A DNA stretch of 33,176 nucleotides from Zoogloea sp035335645 (GTDB lineage Bacteria > Pseudomonadota > Gammaproteobacteria > Burkholderiales > Rhodocyclaceae), in NCBI GenBank assembly GCA_035335645.1, contig DAOQMM010000029.1:1-33176 (forward strand), given 5' to 3'. The translations under genes were made by a program, and so were the position numbers. The notes under the pieces were generated by a model that saw only the letters and a list, made by a program, of their open reading frames with translations, was not told the DNA's origin and did no database searches. Shown in pieces: positions 14,808-23,043 of this stretch (positions within the stretch are counted from its first letter, which is position 1; every line of letters begins with the position of its first letter).

Positions 14808-16103
14808 ATGACCACGCAACGCACTGCTGCACTGAATGTAGATGGTAAGTCCGTAGAGTTTCCGATCATGTCGGGCACTCATGGCAATGATGTGATCGAT
14901 ATCCGCACCCTCGGCGGGAAGACCGGGCTGTTCACGTACGATTCCGGCTTCCTCTCCACCGCCAGCTGCCAGTCCAAGATCACCTATATCGATGGTGACA
15001 AGGGCGAACTGCTGTATCGGGGCTACCCGATCGAGCAACTGGCCGAGCAGTGCAACTTCCTGGAAGTCACGTACCTGCTGAAAAACGGTGAACTGCCCAA
15101 CACCACCCAGAAGGTCGACTTCGAGAACACCATCAAGCGTCACACGATGGTGCATGAGCAACTCGCCAAGTTCTACTCCGGCTTCCGCCGCGACGCCCAC
15201 CCGATGGCCGTCATGACCGGTGTCGTCGGCGCCCTGTCCGCGTTCTACCACGACGCCATGGACTTCGCCGATGCCGAGCACCGCAACGTCAGCTTCAACC
15301 GTCTGATCGCCAAGATGCCGACCATCGTGGCCATGGCATACAAGTACAACATGGGCATGCCGTTCATGTATCCGGACAACGAACTGGATTACACGGCGAA
15401 CTTCATGCGCATGATGTTCGGCAACCCCTGCGAGAAGTACGTGCCGAACCCGACGCTCGTTCGCGCCCTCGACATCATCTTCACGCTGCACGCCGACCAC
15501 GAGCAGAACGCTTCCACCTCCACCGTCCGTCTGGCCGGTTCGTCGGGTGCCAATCCGTTCGCCTGTATCGCTGCCGGTATCGCCTGTCTGTGGGGTCCGG
15601 CCCACGGCGGTGCCAACGAAGCCTGCCTCAAGATGCTCGAGGAGATCGGTGACGTGTCCCGTGTCGGCGAATACATCAACCGCGCCAAGGACAAGAACGA
15701 CACCTTCAAGCTGATGGGCTTCGGCCACCGCGTGTACAAGAACTTCGATCCGCGCGCCAAGCTGATGCGCAAGGTTTGCTACGACGTGCTGACCGAACTG
15801 GGCCTCGAGAACGATCGCCTCTTCAAGCTCGCCATGGAGCTCGAGAAGATCGCCCTCGAAGATCAGTACTTTGTCGAGAAGAAGCTCTACCCGAACGTGG
15901 ACTTCTACTCTGGCATCGTCCAGAAGGCGCTGGGCATCCCGACCGAGATGTTCACCTGCATCTTCGCGCTGGCCCGCACCGTCGGCTGGATGACGCAGTG
16001 GGAAGAAATGATCACCGATCCGGAATACAAGATCGGTCGTCCGCGTCAGCTGTACATCGGCGCTGCGCGCCGCGACGTTGTGCCTCTGGCCCAGCGCGGC
16101 TAA
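14808..16103 (+). CDS. gltA: Citrate synthase (type II, hexameric class)
   Basis: Condenses acetyl-CoA and oxaloacetate to citrate. The product is 431 residues. The catalytic triad is visible: His266 (GPAHGGANEA), His307 (FGHRVYKNFDPR) and Asp365 (NVDFYSG). The N-terminal beta domain (FTYDSGFLSTASCQSKITYIDG) and Cys208 in FGNPCEKY resemble the NADH-inhibited enzymes of Gram-negative bacteria; NADH control is inferred from family. The ribosome site is AAAGGGA (14794-14800). It lies 57 bp after sdhE, with an intrinsic terminator between them and another after gltA, so its expression can be set apart from its neighbours. Confidence 0.98.
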   Translation: MTTQRTAALNVDGKSVEFPIMSGTHGNDVIDIRTLGGKTGLFTYDSGFLSTASCQSKITYIDGDKGELLYRGYPIEQLAEQCNFLEVTYLLKNGELPNTTQKVDFENTIKRHTMVHEQLAKFYSGFRRDAHPMAVMTGVVGALSAFYHDAMDFADAEHRNVSFNRLIAKMPTIVAMAYKYNMGMPFMYPDNELDYTANFMRMMFGNPCEKYVPNPTLVRALDIIFTLHADHEQNASTSTVRLAGSSGANPFACIAAGIACLWGPAHGGANEACLKMLEEIGDVSRVGEYINRAKDKNDTFKLMGFGHRVYKNFDPRAKLMRKVCYDVLTELGLENDRLFKLAMELEKIALEDQYFVEKKLYPNVDFYSGIVQKALGIPTEMFTCIFALARTVGWMTQWEEMITDPEYKIGRPRQLYIGAARRDVVPLAQRG

Positions 16104-16139
16104 GCAGCCGGAGGGGGAGGGGGAAACCGGCGAGGCAAT

Positions 16140-16179
16140 GCGGGGTGGTCGCATCATCAGGCCATCCCGCTTTGTTTTT
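16140..16179 (+). terminator. Intrinsic terminator after gltA
   Basis: GCGGGGTGG (16140-16148) pairs with CCATCCCGC (16162-16170), with one G-U pair, over a 13-nt loop, followed by TTTGTTTTT (16171-16179). It lies 36 nt after the gltA stop. Confidence 0.8.
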
Positions 16180-16209
16180 CCGCGAACAGTTGCAGACAAG
16201 GGATTCTCC

Positions 16210-16259
16210 CCACCGGAATATACCCAAGCCAATAAATAAGACTCGTACAAGTCAGGTGG
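16210..16259 (+). promoter_or_regulatory. Structured leader that may mask the sucA ribosome site
   Basis: CCACC (16210-16214) can pair with GGTGG (16255-16259), which contains the sucA ribosome site. Inside lies a small hairpin, GACT (16240-16243) with AGTC (16250-16253). RNA motifs upstream of sucA overlapping the ribosome site are known in betaproteobacteria (the sucA RNA motif of Burkholderiales). Whether this is one cannot be told by eye. The pairings are short. The sucA promoter itself is not clear; AATATACCC near 16218 is the only -10-like string. Confidence 0.4.
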
Positions 16260-16265
16260 TCGCCC

Positions 16266-19091
16266 ATGATGAAACAGCTTTTCAACACGTCCCAGCTCTT
16301 CGGCAGCAACGCGCCGTTCATCGAAGAGCTCTATGAAGCCTATCTAGACAATCCCGATTCGGTCTCCGACGAGTGGCGCAGCTATTTCGATACGCTGCAG
16401 AACACCCCCGGTAACGGCCGCGATGTCGCCCATTACCCGATCATCAACGCCTTCGCCGATATGGCCAAGCGCGGCCCGGTGCGTACCGTGGCAGCCGGTG
16501 GCGGTGACCAGAAGCAGGTCAGCGTCCTGCAACTGATCAACGCCCACCGCTTCCTGGGCACCCGCTGGGCGCAGCTCGATCCGCTCAAGCGCACCGAGCG
16601 TCCCGAGATCCACGAACTCGAGCTGTCCCACTACGGCTTCACCGAGGGTGATCTCAACCAGACCTACAACACCGGTTCCTTCCACGGTCTGCCTGGCGAC
16701 CACGCCACCCTGCGCGAGATCCTGGATGCCGTGCGTCAGACCTACTGCGGCTCCATCGGCGCCGAGTACATGTACATCACGGACATTGCCGAGAAGCGCT
16801 GGATCCAGGCCCGTCTCGAACCGACTCGCGGCAAGCCCGCCTTCCCGGCGGAACAGCAGCGCCGCATCCTCGAACGCCTGACCGCTGCAGAGACGATGGA
16901 GCGCTACCTGCACACCAAGTACGTGGGCCAGAAGCGCTTCTCCCTCGAAGGTGGTGAAAGCACCATCGTAGCGATGGACGAGCTGATCCGCGTGGCCGGC
17001 TCCCAGGGCGTGGCCGAGATCGTCATCGGCATGGCTCACCGTGGCCGTCTCAATGTGCTGGTGAACACCCTCGGCAAGTCGCCGAAGATGTTGTTCTCCG
17101 AATTCGAAGGCAAGGCTGCGTCCGATCTCTCCGCGGGCGACGTGAAGTACCACATGGGCTTCTCCAGCGATGTGATGACGTCCGGCGGTCCGGTGCACCT
17201 GACCCTGGCCTTCAACCCGTCCCACCTGGAAATCGTCAACCCGGTGGTCGAAGGCTCCGTCTATGCCCGCCAGACCCGGCGCGGTGAGAACGGCAAGGCC
17301 GAGGTGATCCCCGTCATCATCCACGGTGACGCCGCCGTCGCCGGCCAGGGTGTCAACCAGGAAATGCTCAACTTCGCGCAGACCCGCGGCTATGGCACGG
17401 GCGGCACGATCCACGTCGTGGTGAATAACCAGATCGGTTTCACCACCTCCGATCCGCGCGACTACCGCTCGTCCCTGTACTGCACGGACATCTTCAAGAT
17501 GGCCGAGGCGCCGATCTTCCACGTCAATGGCGACGATCCGGAGGCCGTGGCCTTCGTGACGGGTCTGGCTGTCGAATACCGCCAGACCTTCAAGAAGGAC
17601 GTGGTCATCGACATCGTCTGCTATCGCAAGCTCGGCCACAACGAAGCCGACGAGCCGATGGTGACCCAGCCGCTGATGTACAAGAAGATCGCCAAGCACC
17701 CCGGCACCCGCAAGCTGTACGCGGAAAAGCTGGTGCAGCTGGGTGTCTGCAAGGCCGAGGATCCCGATCAGTTCATCAAGGATTACCGCGCCGCGCTGGA
17801 CAAGGGCGAACTCGTCACCAACCCCGTGCTGTCCGACTTCAAGCGCCAGTTCTCCCAGGACTGGAGCCCGTACGTTAACAAGAAGTACACCGACAAGTGC
17901 GATTCCCGAGTGCCGATGGCCGAGCTGAAGCGTCTGTCCAAGGCGCTCACCACCACGCCCGAAGGTTTCGTGCTGCATCCCCGCGTCCAGAAGATCATCG
18001 ACGATCGCAAGGCAATGGGTGAAGGCAAGCTGGCCTTAGACTGGGGCATGGGTGAAAACCTGGCCTACGCCAGCCTGCTGGTGCAGGGCTATGGCGTCCG
18101 GCTCTCCGGTGAGGACGTAGGCCGCGGTACCTTCTTCCACCGTCATGCGGCCCTGCACGATCAGAACCGCGACCAGTGGCACGATGGCACCTTCCATCCG
18201 CTCAAGAACATCCGCGAAGGTCAGGGCCCGTTCTACTGCTACGACTCCGTGCTGTCCGAAGAGGCCGTGCTGGCCTTCGAATACGGCTACGCCTCCGCCG
18301 AGCCCAACCAGCTCGTCATCTGGGAAGCGCAGTTTGGCGACTTCGCCAACGGTGCCCAGGTGGTGATGGACCAGTTCATCAGCTCTGGCGAAGCCAAATG
18401 GGGTCGCCAGTGTGGTCTGGTCATGATGCTGCCCCACGGCTATGAAGGTCAGGGTCCCGAGCACTCCTCCGCCCGCATCGAGCGCTACATGCAGCTGTGC
18501 GCCGAGATGAACATGGAAGTGTGCATCCCGTCCGGCCCGTCGCAGATCTTCCACCTGCTGCGCCGTCAGGCCCTGCGTAAGCTGCGCAAGCCGCTGGTGA
18601 TCATCACGCCCAAGTCCCTGCTGCGTCACAAGGATGCCGTGTCGTCCCTGGACGATCTCTCCAAGGGCACCTTCCAGACCGTCATCGGCGAAGTGGACGA
18701 TCTGGATGCCAAGAAGGTCAAGCGGGTGCTCCTGTGCTCCGGCAAGATCTACTACGAACTGCTGGCCCACCGCCGTGCCAACAACATCGACGACATCGCC
18801 ATCGTGCGCATGGAACAGCTCTATCCGTTCCCGGCCGATGCCTTCTCGGCCGAGGTCAACAAGTACCCCAACGCGAAGGAAGTCGTGTGGGTGCAGGAAG
18901 AGCCGCGTAACCAGGGCGTCTGGTACTGGCTGGCGTCCCGCCATCACCTGGACACCAACCTGAGCGACGACCACAAGTTCCTGCTGGTGGCGCGCCCGGC
19001 AGCCGCTTCGCCGGCGGTGGGGTACTACGCCAAGCACAATGCGCAACAAAAGGCTGTTATCGAAAATGCGTTCGGCGAAATCAATGCCTGA
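16266..19091 (+). CDS. sucA: 2-Oxoglutarate dehydrogenase E1 component
   Basis: Thiamine-diphosphate decarboxylase of the 2-oxoglutarate dehydrogenase complex. It passes the succinyl group to the lipoyl arm of SucB. The product is 941 residues, close to E. coli SucA (933). The N-terminal E2/E3-contact segment (NAPFIEELYEAYLDNPDSVS) is typical. The thiamine site includes MAHRGRLNVLVN (257-268), GDAAVAGQGVNQE and GGTIHVVVNNQIGF with HVNGDDPEAV. The C-terminal transketolase-like part has QFGDFANGAQVVMDQF and LPHGYEGQGPEHSSAR. Two ATG codons in tandem (16266, 16269) can serve AGGTGG; the first is used here. First gene of sucAB-lpdA. Confidence 0.98.
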   Translation: MMKQLFNTSQLFGSNAPFIEELYEAYLDNPDSVSDEWRSYFDTLQNTPGNGRDVAHYPIINAFADMAKRGPVRTVAAGGGDQKQVSVLQLINAHRFLGTRWAQLDPLKRTERPEIHELELSHYGFTEGDLNQTYNTGSFHGLPGDHATLREILDAVRQTYCGSIGAEYMYITDIAEKRWIQARLEPTRGKPAFPAEQQRRILERLTAAETMERYLHTKYVGQKRFSLEGGESTIVAMDELIRVAGSQGVAEIVIGMAHRGRLNVLVNTLGKSPKMLFSEFEGKAASDLSAGDVKYHMGFSSDVMTSGGPVHLTLAFNPSHLEIVNPVVEGSVYARQTRRGENGKAEVIPVIIHGDAAVAGQGVNQEMLNFAQTRGYGTGGTIHVVVNNQIGFTTSDPRDYRSSLYCTDIFKMAEAPIFHVNGDDPEAVAFVTGLAVEYRQTFKKDVVIDIVCYRKLGHNEADEPMVTQPLMYKKIAKHPGTRKLYAEKLVQLGVCKAEDPDQFIKDYRAALDKGELVTNPVLSDFKRQFSQDWSPYVNKKYTDKCDSRVPMAELKRLSKALTTTPEGFVLHPRVQKIIDDRKAMGEGKLALDWGMGENLAYASLLVQGYGVRLSGEDVGRGTFFHRHAALHDQNRDQWHDGTFHPLKNIREGQGPFYCYDSVLSEEAVLAFEYGYASAEPNQLVIWEAQFGDFANGAQVVMDQFISSGEAKWGRQCGLVMMLPHGYEGQGPEHSSARIERYMQLCAEMNMEVCIPSGPSQIFHLLRRQALRKLRKPLVIITPKSLLRHKDAVSSLDDLSKGTFQTVIGEVDDLDAKKVKRVLLCSGKIYYELLAHRRANNIDDIAIVRMEQLYPFPADAFSAEVNKYPNAKEVVWVQEEPRNQGVWYWLASRHHLDTNLSDDHKFLLVARPAAASPAVGYYAKHNAQQKAVIENAFGEINA

Positions 19092-19130
19092 TGCTCATGT
19101 CCGTGCCGAATTGAACAAGAGGGAGAAAAC

Positions 19131-20315
19131 ATGCTGATCGAAGTCAAAGTGCCGCAACTGTCCGAGTCCGTCTCCGAAGCGACCCTGGTGAGCTGGCACA
19201 AGAAGGAAGGCGACACTGTCAGTCGCGACGAGAACCTGATCGATATCGAAACCGACAAGGTCGTGCTGGAAACCCCGGCCCCGGCCGACGGCGTGCTGGT
19301 CAAGATCGTCAAGAACGGTGGCGATTCCGTCACCTCCGGCGAAGTGATTGCCACCATCGACACTGAAGCCAAGGCCGCTGCTGCGCCGGCCGCTGCGGCT
19401 GCTCCGGCACCGGCTGCTGCGCCCGCTGCGGCTGCGCCGGCCGCTGCGGTCTCCGCCGCCAGCCCCTCGGCCCGCAAGATCCTGGACGAGAAGGGCATCG
19501 CTGCCGCTGACGTGGCCGGTAGCGGTCGTGGTGGTCGTGTGACCAAGGAAGACGCCGTGGCTGCCCAGCCCAAGGCCGCTGCCGCCGCGCCGGCCGTGGC
19601 CGTGCCGACCGGCGACCGCGTCGAACAGCGCGTGCCGATGACCCGTCTGCGCGCCCGTATCGCCGAGCGTCTGATCCAGTCCAAGAACGAAAACGCCATC
19701 CTGACCACCTTCAACGAAGTCAACATGGCCCCGATCATGGCCCTGCGCAAGCAGTACGGGGACAAGTTCGAGAAGGCTCACGGCGTGCGTCTGGGCTTCA
19801 TGGGCTTCTTCGTCAAGGCCGCTGTCGCCGCGCTCAAGAAGTTCCCGATCCTGAACGCCTCCGTGGATGGCAACGACATCGTGTACCACGGTTACATCGA
19901 CATCGGCATCGCCGTGGGCTCCCCGCGCGGTCTGGTGGTGCCCATCCTGCGTGATGTGGATCAGATGTCCATCGCCGACATCGAGAAGAAGATCGCCGAA
20001 TTCGGCCAGAAGGCCAAGGACGGCAAGATCTCCATCGAAGAGCTCACCGGTGGCACCTTCTCCATCTCCAACGGCGGCGTGTTCGGTTCCATGATGTCCA
20101 CCCCGATCATCAACCCGCCCCAGTCCGCGATCCTCGGCATCCACGCCACCAAGGACCGCGCCGTGGTCGAGAATGGTCAGGTCGTCGTGCGTCCGATCAA
20201 CTACCTCGCCATGTCCTATGACCACCGGATCATCGACGGCCGTGAAGCCGTGCTGGGTCTGGTGACCATGAAGGAAGCGCTGGAAGATCCGGCCCGTCTG
20301 ATCCTCGACGTCTGA
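19131..20315 (+). CDS. sucB: Dihydrolipoyllysine succinyltransferase (2-oxoglutarate dehydrogenase E2)
   Basis: Core of the 2-oxoglutarate dehydrogenase complex; transfers the succinyl group to CoA. The product is 394 residues. One lipoyl domain occupies ~1-80, with Lys43 in IETDKVVLE as the attachment site. An Ala/Pro-rich flexible linker (~82-117) follows, then a peripheral subunit-binding domain (PSARKILDEKGI, GRGGRVTKEDA, ~118-150). The catalytic acyltransferase domain ends with His365 and Asp369 (SYDHRIIDGREAV). A strong ribosome site (GAGGGAG) lies before ATG 19131. It follows sucA by 39 bp. The Ala-rich linker gives low-complexity DNA that leaves long open frames on the other strand. 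Confidence 0.98.
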   Translation: MLIEVKVPQLSESVSEATLVSWHKKEGDTVSRDENLIDIETDKVVLETPAPADGVLVKIVKNGGDSVTSGEVIATIDTEAKAAAAPAAAAAPAPAAAPAAAAPAAAVSAASPSARKILDEKGIAAADVAGSGRGGRVTKEDAVAAQPKAAAAAPAVAVPTGDRVEQRVPMTRLRARIAERLIQSKNENAILTTFNEVNMAPIMALRKQYGDKFEKAHGVRLGFMGFFVKAAVAALKKFPILNASVDGNDIVYHGYIDIGIAVGSPRGLVVPILRDVDQMSIADIEKKIAEFGQKAKDGKISIEELTGGTFSISNGGVFGSMMSTPIINPPQSAILGIHATKDRAVVENGQVVVRPINYLAMSYDHRIIDGREAVLGLVTMKEALEDPARLILDV

Positions 20316-20328
20316 TCTTCCGATCCGG

Positions 20329-20370
20329 GGCACGCGGGCGACAGCGATCCTGTCGCCCCGTGCCTTGTTT
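20329..20370 (+). terminator. Strong hairpin with partial T-run between sucB and lpdA
   Basis: GGCACG-C-GGGCGACAG (20329-20344) pairs with CTGTCGCCC-CGTGCC (20350-20364): 15 base pairs with one bulged C and a 5-nt loop, followed by TTGTTT. It has the form of an intrinsic terminator but lies inside the operon, 29 nt before the lpdA start. It probably lowers lpdA transcript level or protects the sucAB 3' end. Confidence 0.7.
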
Positions 20371-20393
20371 CCCTCCGCACAAGGAACTCTCAC

Positions 20394-21815
20394 ATGGCGA
20401 AGCAATTTGACGTTCTGGTCATCGGCGGTGGTCCCGGTGGCTACGTGGCCGCGATCCGCGCCGCGCAACTCGGTTTCAGCACGGCCTGCGCCGAATCCAA
20501 TCCCTATGCCGACCCGAAGGGCGAACCCCGTCTGGGCGGCACCTGCCTGAACGTGGGCTGCATCCCCTCCAAGGCGCTGCTGCACACGTCCCACCTGTTC
20601 GAAGAAGCCGGTCATGCCTTCGAGGAGCAGGGCATCTCCGTTGGCAAGCCCAAGATCGACGTGCCCACCATGATCGGGCGCAAGTCCAAGATCGTCGAGC
20701 AGCTCACCCAGGGCATCAAGGGTCTGTTCAAGAAGAACAAGGTCACCTTCCTGGCCGGTCACGGTTCCTTCGTGGCCCCCATCGACGGTGGCTGGCAGGT
20801 CAAGGTTGGTGAAGAGGTCGTCGAGGCCAAGCAGGTCATCGTCGCGACCGGCTCCACGGCCCGCCACCTGCCGGGCATTCCGGTGGACAACAAGCTGGTG
20901 TGCGACAACATCGGCGCGCTCGACATCGACGCCGTGCCCAAGCGCCTCGGCCTGATCGGCTCCGGCGTGATCGGCCTGGAAATGGGTTCCGTGTGGAACC
21001 GCCTGGGCGCCGAAGTCACCATCCTGGAAGCCATGGACTCCTTCCTGGCCGCCGCTGACCAGGATGTGGCCAAGGAAGCGCTCAAGCTCTTCACCAAGCA
21101 GGGCCTGGACATCAAGCTGTCCGTCAAGGTCGGCGCCGTCACGGTCGGCAAGAAGTCCGTCACCGTCGAGTACGAGACCAAGGATGGCGCCCAGAAGGCC
21201 GAGTTCGACCGACTGATCGTCTCCGTGGGTCGCGTGCCCAACACCGCCGGCCTCAACGCCGAAGCGGTGGGGCTCAAGATCGACGAGCGCGGCTTCGTGG
21301 ACGTGGATGGCCACAACCGCACCAACCTGCCGGGCGTCTGGGCCATCGGCGATGTGGTGCGTGGCCCCATGTTGGCCCACAAGGCGATGGAAGAGGGCGT
21401 GGCCGTGGCCGAGACGATGGCCGGTCAGAAGGGTCACACCAACTTCGACACCATCCCCTGGGTCATCTACACCTCGCCCGAGATCGCCTGGGTCGGCAAG
21501 ACCGAGCAGCAGCTCAAGGCCGAAGGCGTCGCCTACAAGGTTGGCAAGATCCCCTTCCTGGCCAACGGCCGGGCCCTGGGGGCCGGTGCGCCGGCGGGCT
21601 TCGTCAAGATGCTGGCGGATGCCAACACCGACCGCGTGCTGGGTGTGCACATCATCGGCGCCAATGCCTCCGAGCTCATCGGTGAGGCCGTGGTGACGAT
21701 GGAGTTCGCTGGCGCGTCCGAAGACCTGGCCCGCATCTGCCATGCCCACCCGACCCTGTCGGAAGTCGTGCACGAAGCGGCCCTGGCCTGCGACAAGCGT
21801 CCGCTGCACTTCTGA
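20394..21815 (+). CDS. lpdA: Dihydrolipoyl dehydrogenase (E3)
   Basis: FAD enzyme that reoxidises the dihydrolipoyl group and reduces NAD. The product is 473 residues. The FAD motif GGGPGGYVAA is at 11-20, and the redox disulfide Cys51-Cys56 is in GGTCLNVGCIPSK. The NAD motif (LIGSGVIGLEMGSVW) is near 188-202, the second FAD motif (GVWAIGDVVRGPMLAHKA) near 316-333, and the C-terminal catalytic dyad is His452 and Glu457 (HAHPTLSE). The ribosome site is AAGGA. It is placed as the E3 of the sucAB operon but could also serve pyruvate dehydrogenase or glycine cleavage. Confidence 0.98.
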   Translation: MAKQFDVLVIGGGPGGYVAAIRAAQLGFSTACAESNPYADPKGEPRLGGTCLNVGCIPSKALLHTSHLFEEAGHAFEEQGISVGKPKIDVPTMIGRKSKIVEQLTQGIKGLFKKNKVTFLAGHGSFVAPIDGGWQVKVGEEVVEAKQVIVATGSTARHLPGIPVDNKLVCDNIGALDIDAVPKRLGLIGSGVIGLEMGSVWNRLGAEVTILEAMDSFLAAADQDVAKEALKLFTKQGLDIKLSVKVGAVTVGKKSVTVEYETKDGAQKAEFDRLIVSVGRVPNTAGLNAEAVGLKIDERGFVDVDGHNRTNLPGVWAIGDVVRGPMLAHKAMEEGVAVAETMAGQKGHTNFDTIPWVIYTSPEIAWVGKTEQQLKAEGVAYKVGKIPFLANGRALGAGAPAGFVKMLADANTDRVLGVHIIGANASELIGEAVVTMEFAGASEDLARICHAHPTLSEVVHEAALACDKRPLHF

Positions 21816-21824
21816 TGTGACACC

Positions 21825-21889
21825 GGGCCGGCCCGTGCCGGCCCCCGCACCACCGGGGGTGGGAGGTAGGCGCCTACCTCCCGCCCCCG
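21825..21889. terminator. Tandem hairpins after lpdA, including a 36-bp palindrome
   Basis: First: GGGCCGGC (21825-21832), loop CCGT, GCCGGCCC (21837-21844). Second: two 18-bp arms with no spacer (21854-21871 and 21872-21889), matching at 17 of 18 positions with one T-G pair. No T-run follows either. They fill the 108-bp gap between lpdA and zapE and probably end the TCA transcript, but the second is unusually long and loopless for a terminator. Confidence 0.6.
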
Positions 21890-21923
21890 TTCCATTGAAT
21901 CACCCGGAAATACGGTCTCGACC

Positions 21924-23036
21924 ATGCCGCACCGCATCCTCAACGTTTCCGAAAAGGGCATGCTGGACGCCTATGAAGGCCTCCTCCGCGCCCGGGGCTA
22001 CAAGTCCGATCCGGCCCAGCGTGCCGCTGCCCAGCGCCTGCAGGGCATGTACTCCGAACTGGTGGCCTTCAAGGCCGCACGGCGCGGGGCCATCCGCAAG
22101 CTGCTGTCCCGTCCCAAGATGCCCCGCAGCGTCTATTTCTGGGGTGGCGTGGGGCGCGGCAAGAGCTTTCTGATGGACTGCTTCTTCGATTCGGTGCCCT
22201 ACCAGCGCAAGCGCCGGGTGCACTTCCATGCCTTCATGCAGGAAGTGCAGAACGATCTGAAGAACCTCAACCACGAGCCCGATCCCCTGCAGAAGGTGGC
22301 CGACCGCATCGCGCGTCAGACCCGCCTGCTGTGCTTCGACGAGTTCCACGTCTCCGACATCGCCGACGCCATGATCCTCGGCCGTCTGCTCGACGCCCTG
22401 TTCCAGCGTGGCACGATCTTCGTGATGACCTCCAACTACCCGCCAGACGGTCTGTATCCCAATGGTCTGCAGCGCATCAACTTCCTGCCCACCATCGACA
22501 TGATCAAGCGGCGTTTCGACGTGGTGGAGGTGGATCACGGCACCGACTACCGCCTGCGCAGTCTGGAGAAGATGGAAGCCTTCCTGGTGCCCGGCGACGA
22601 TGTCGCGGACAAGCGCCTGGCGTCCGATTTCGCCCAGATCGCCGGCACGCCGGGGGAGGGTGGCGAGATCGAGGTGCTCGAGCGCACGCTCAAGGTCGTA
22701 CGTCAGGCGCCCGGCGTCATCTGGTTCGACTTTGCCACCCTGTGCGGGGGCGCCCGTTCCCAGAACGACTACCTGGAGATCGCCCGCGAGCATCACACCC
22801 TGATCCTCTCCCGCGTGCCGAAGATGAACGCCGGCATGGCCTCCGAGGCTCGGCGCTTCACCTGGCTCATCGACGTGCTCTATGACCACCGGGTCAAGCT
22901 GCTGGTCAGCGCCGAATGCGAGGCCTACGACCTCTATCGCGAGGGCCATCAGGCCAACGAGTTCCAGCGCACCGTCAGCCGCCTGATGGAGATGCGCTCG
23001 CGGGAATACCTGGCCGAGGCCCACCGGGTCGACTGA
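21924..23036 (+). CDS. zapE: Cell division AAA+ ATPase ZapE (AFG1 family)
   Basis: P-loop ATPase related to mitochondrial AFG1/LACE1. In E. coli ZapE acts at the division ring under stress or low oxygen. The product is 370 residues. Walker A is GGVGRGKS (74-81). Walker B is LLCFDEFHV (135-143, Asp139-Glu140). Sensor-1-like MTSNYPPDGLYPNGLQR and the C-terminal arginine-containing SEARRFTWLIDVLYD are conserved in the family. ATG 21924 is the family start (MPHRILNV). No strong ribosome site is visible. It is followed after 7 bp by the secretin-like gene, so those two may be co-transcribed. Confidence 0.94.
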   Translation: MPHRILNVSEKGMLDAYEGLLRARGYKSDPAQRAAAQRLQGMYSELVAFKAARRGAIRKLLSRPKMPRSVYFWGGVGRGKSFLMDCFFDSVPYQRKRRVHFHAFMQEVQNDLKNLNHEPDPLQKVADRIARQTRLLCFDEFHVSDIADAMILGRLLDALFQRGTIFVMTSNYPPDGLYPNGLQRINFLPTIDMIKRRFDVVEVDHGTDYRLRSLEKMEAFLVPGDDVADKRLASDFAQIAGTPGEGGEIEVLERTLKVVRQAPGVIWFDFATLCGGARSQNDYLEIAREHHTLILSRVPKMNAGMASEARRFTWLIDVLYDHRVKLLVSAECEAYDLYREGHQANEFQRTVSRLMEMRSREYLAEAHRVD

Positions 23037-23043
23037 GCGATCC

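Noticed and set aside
19095..21809. 904-codon open frame on the minus strand opposite sucB and lpdA
   Set aside because: It crosses two well-supported genes and their gap. Its protein is His/Gly/Arg-rich low complexity with no domain. High GC at third codon positions and the Ala-rich linker remove stops from this antisense frame.
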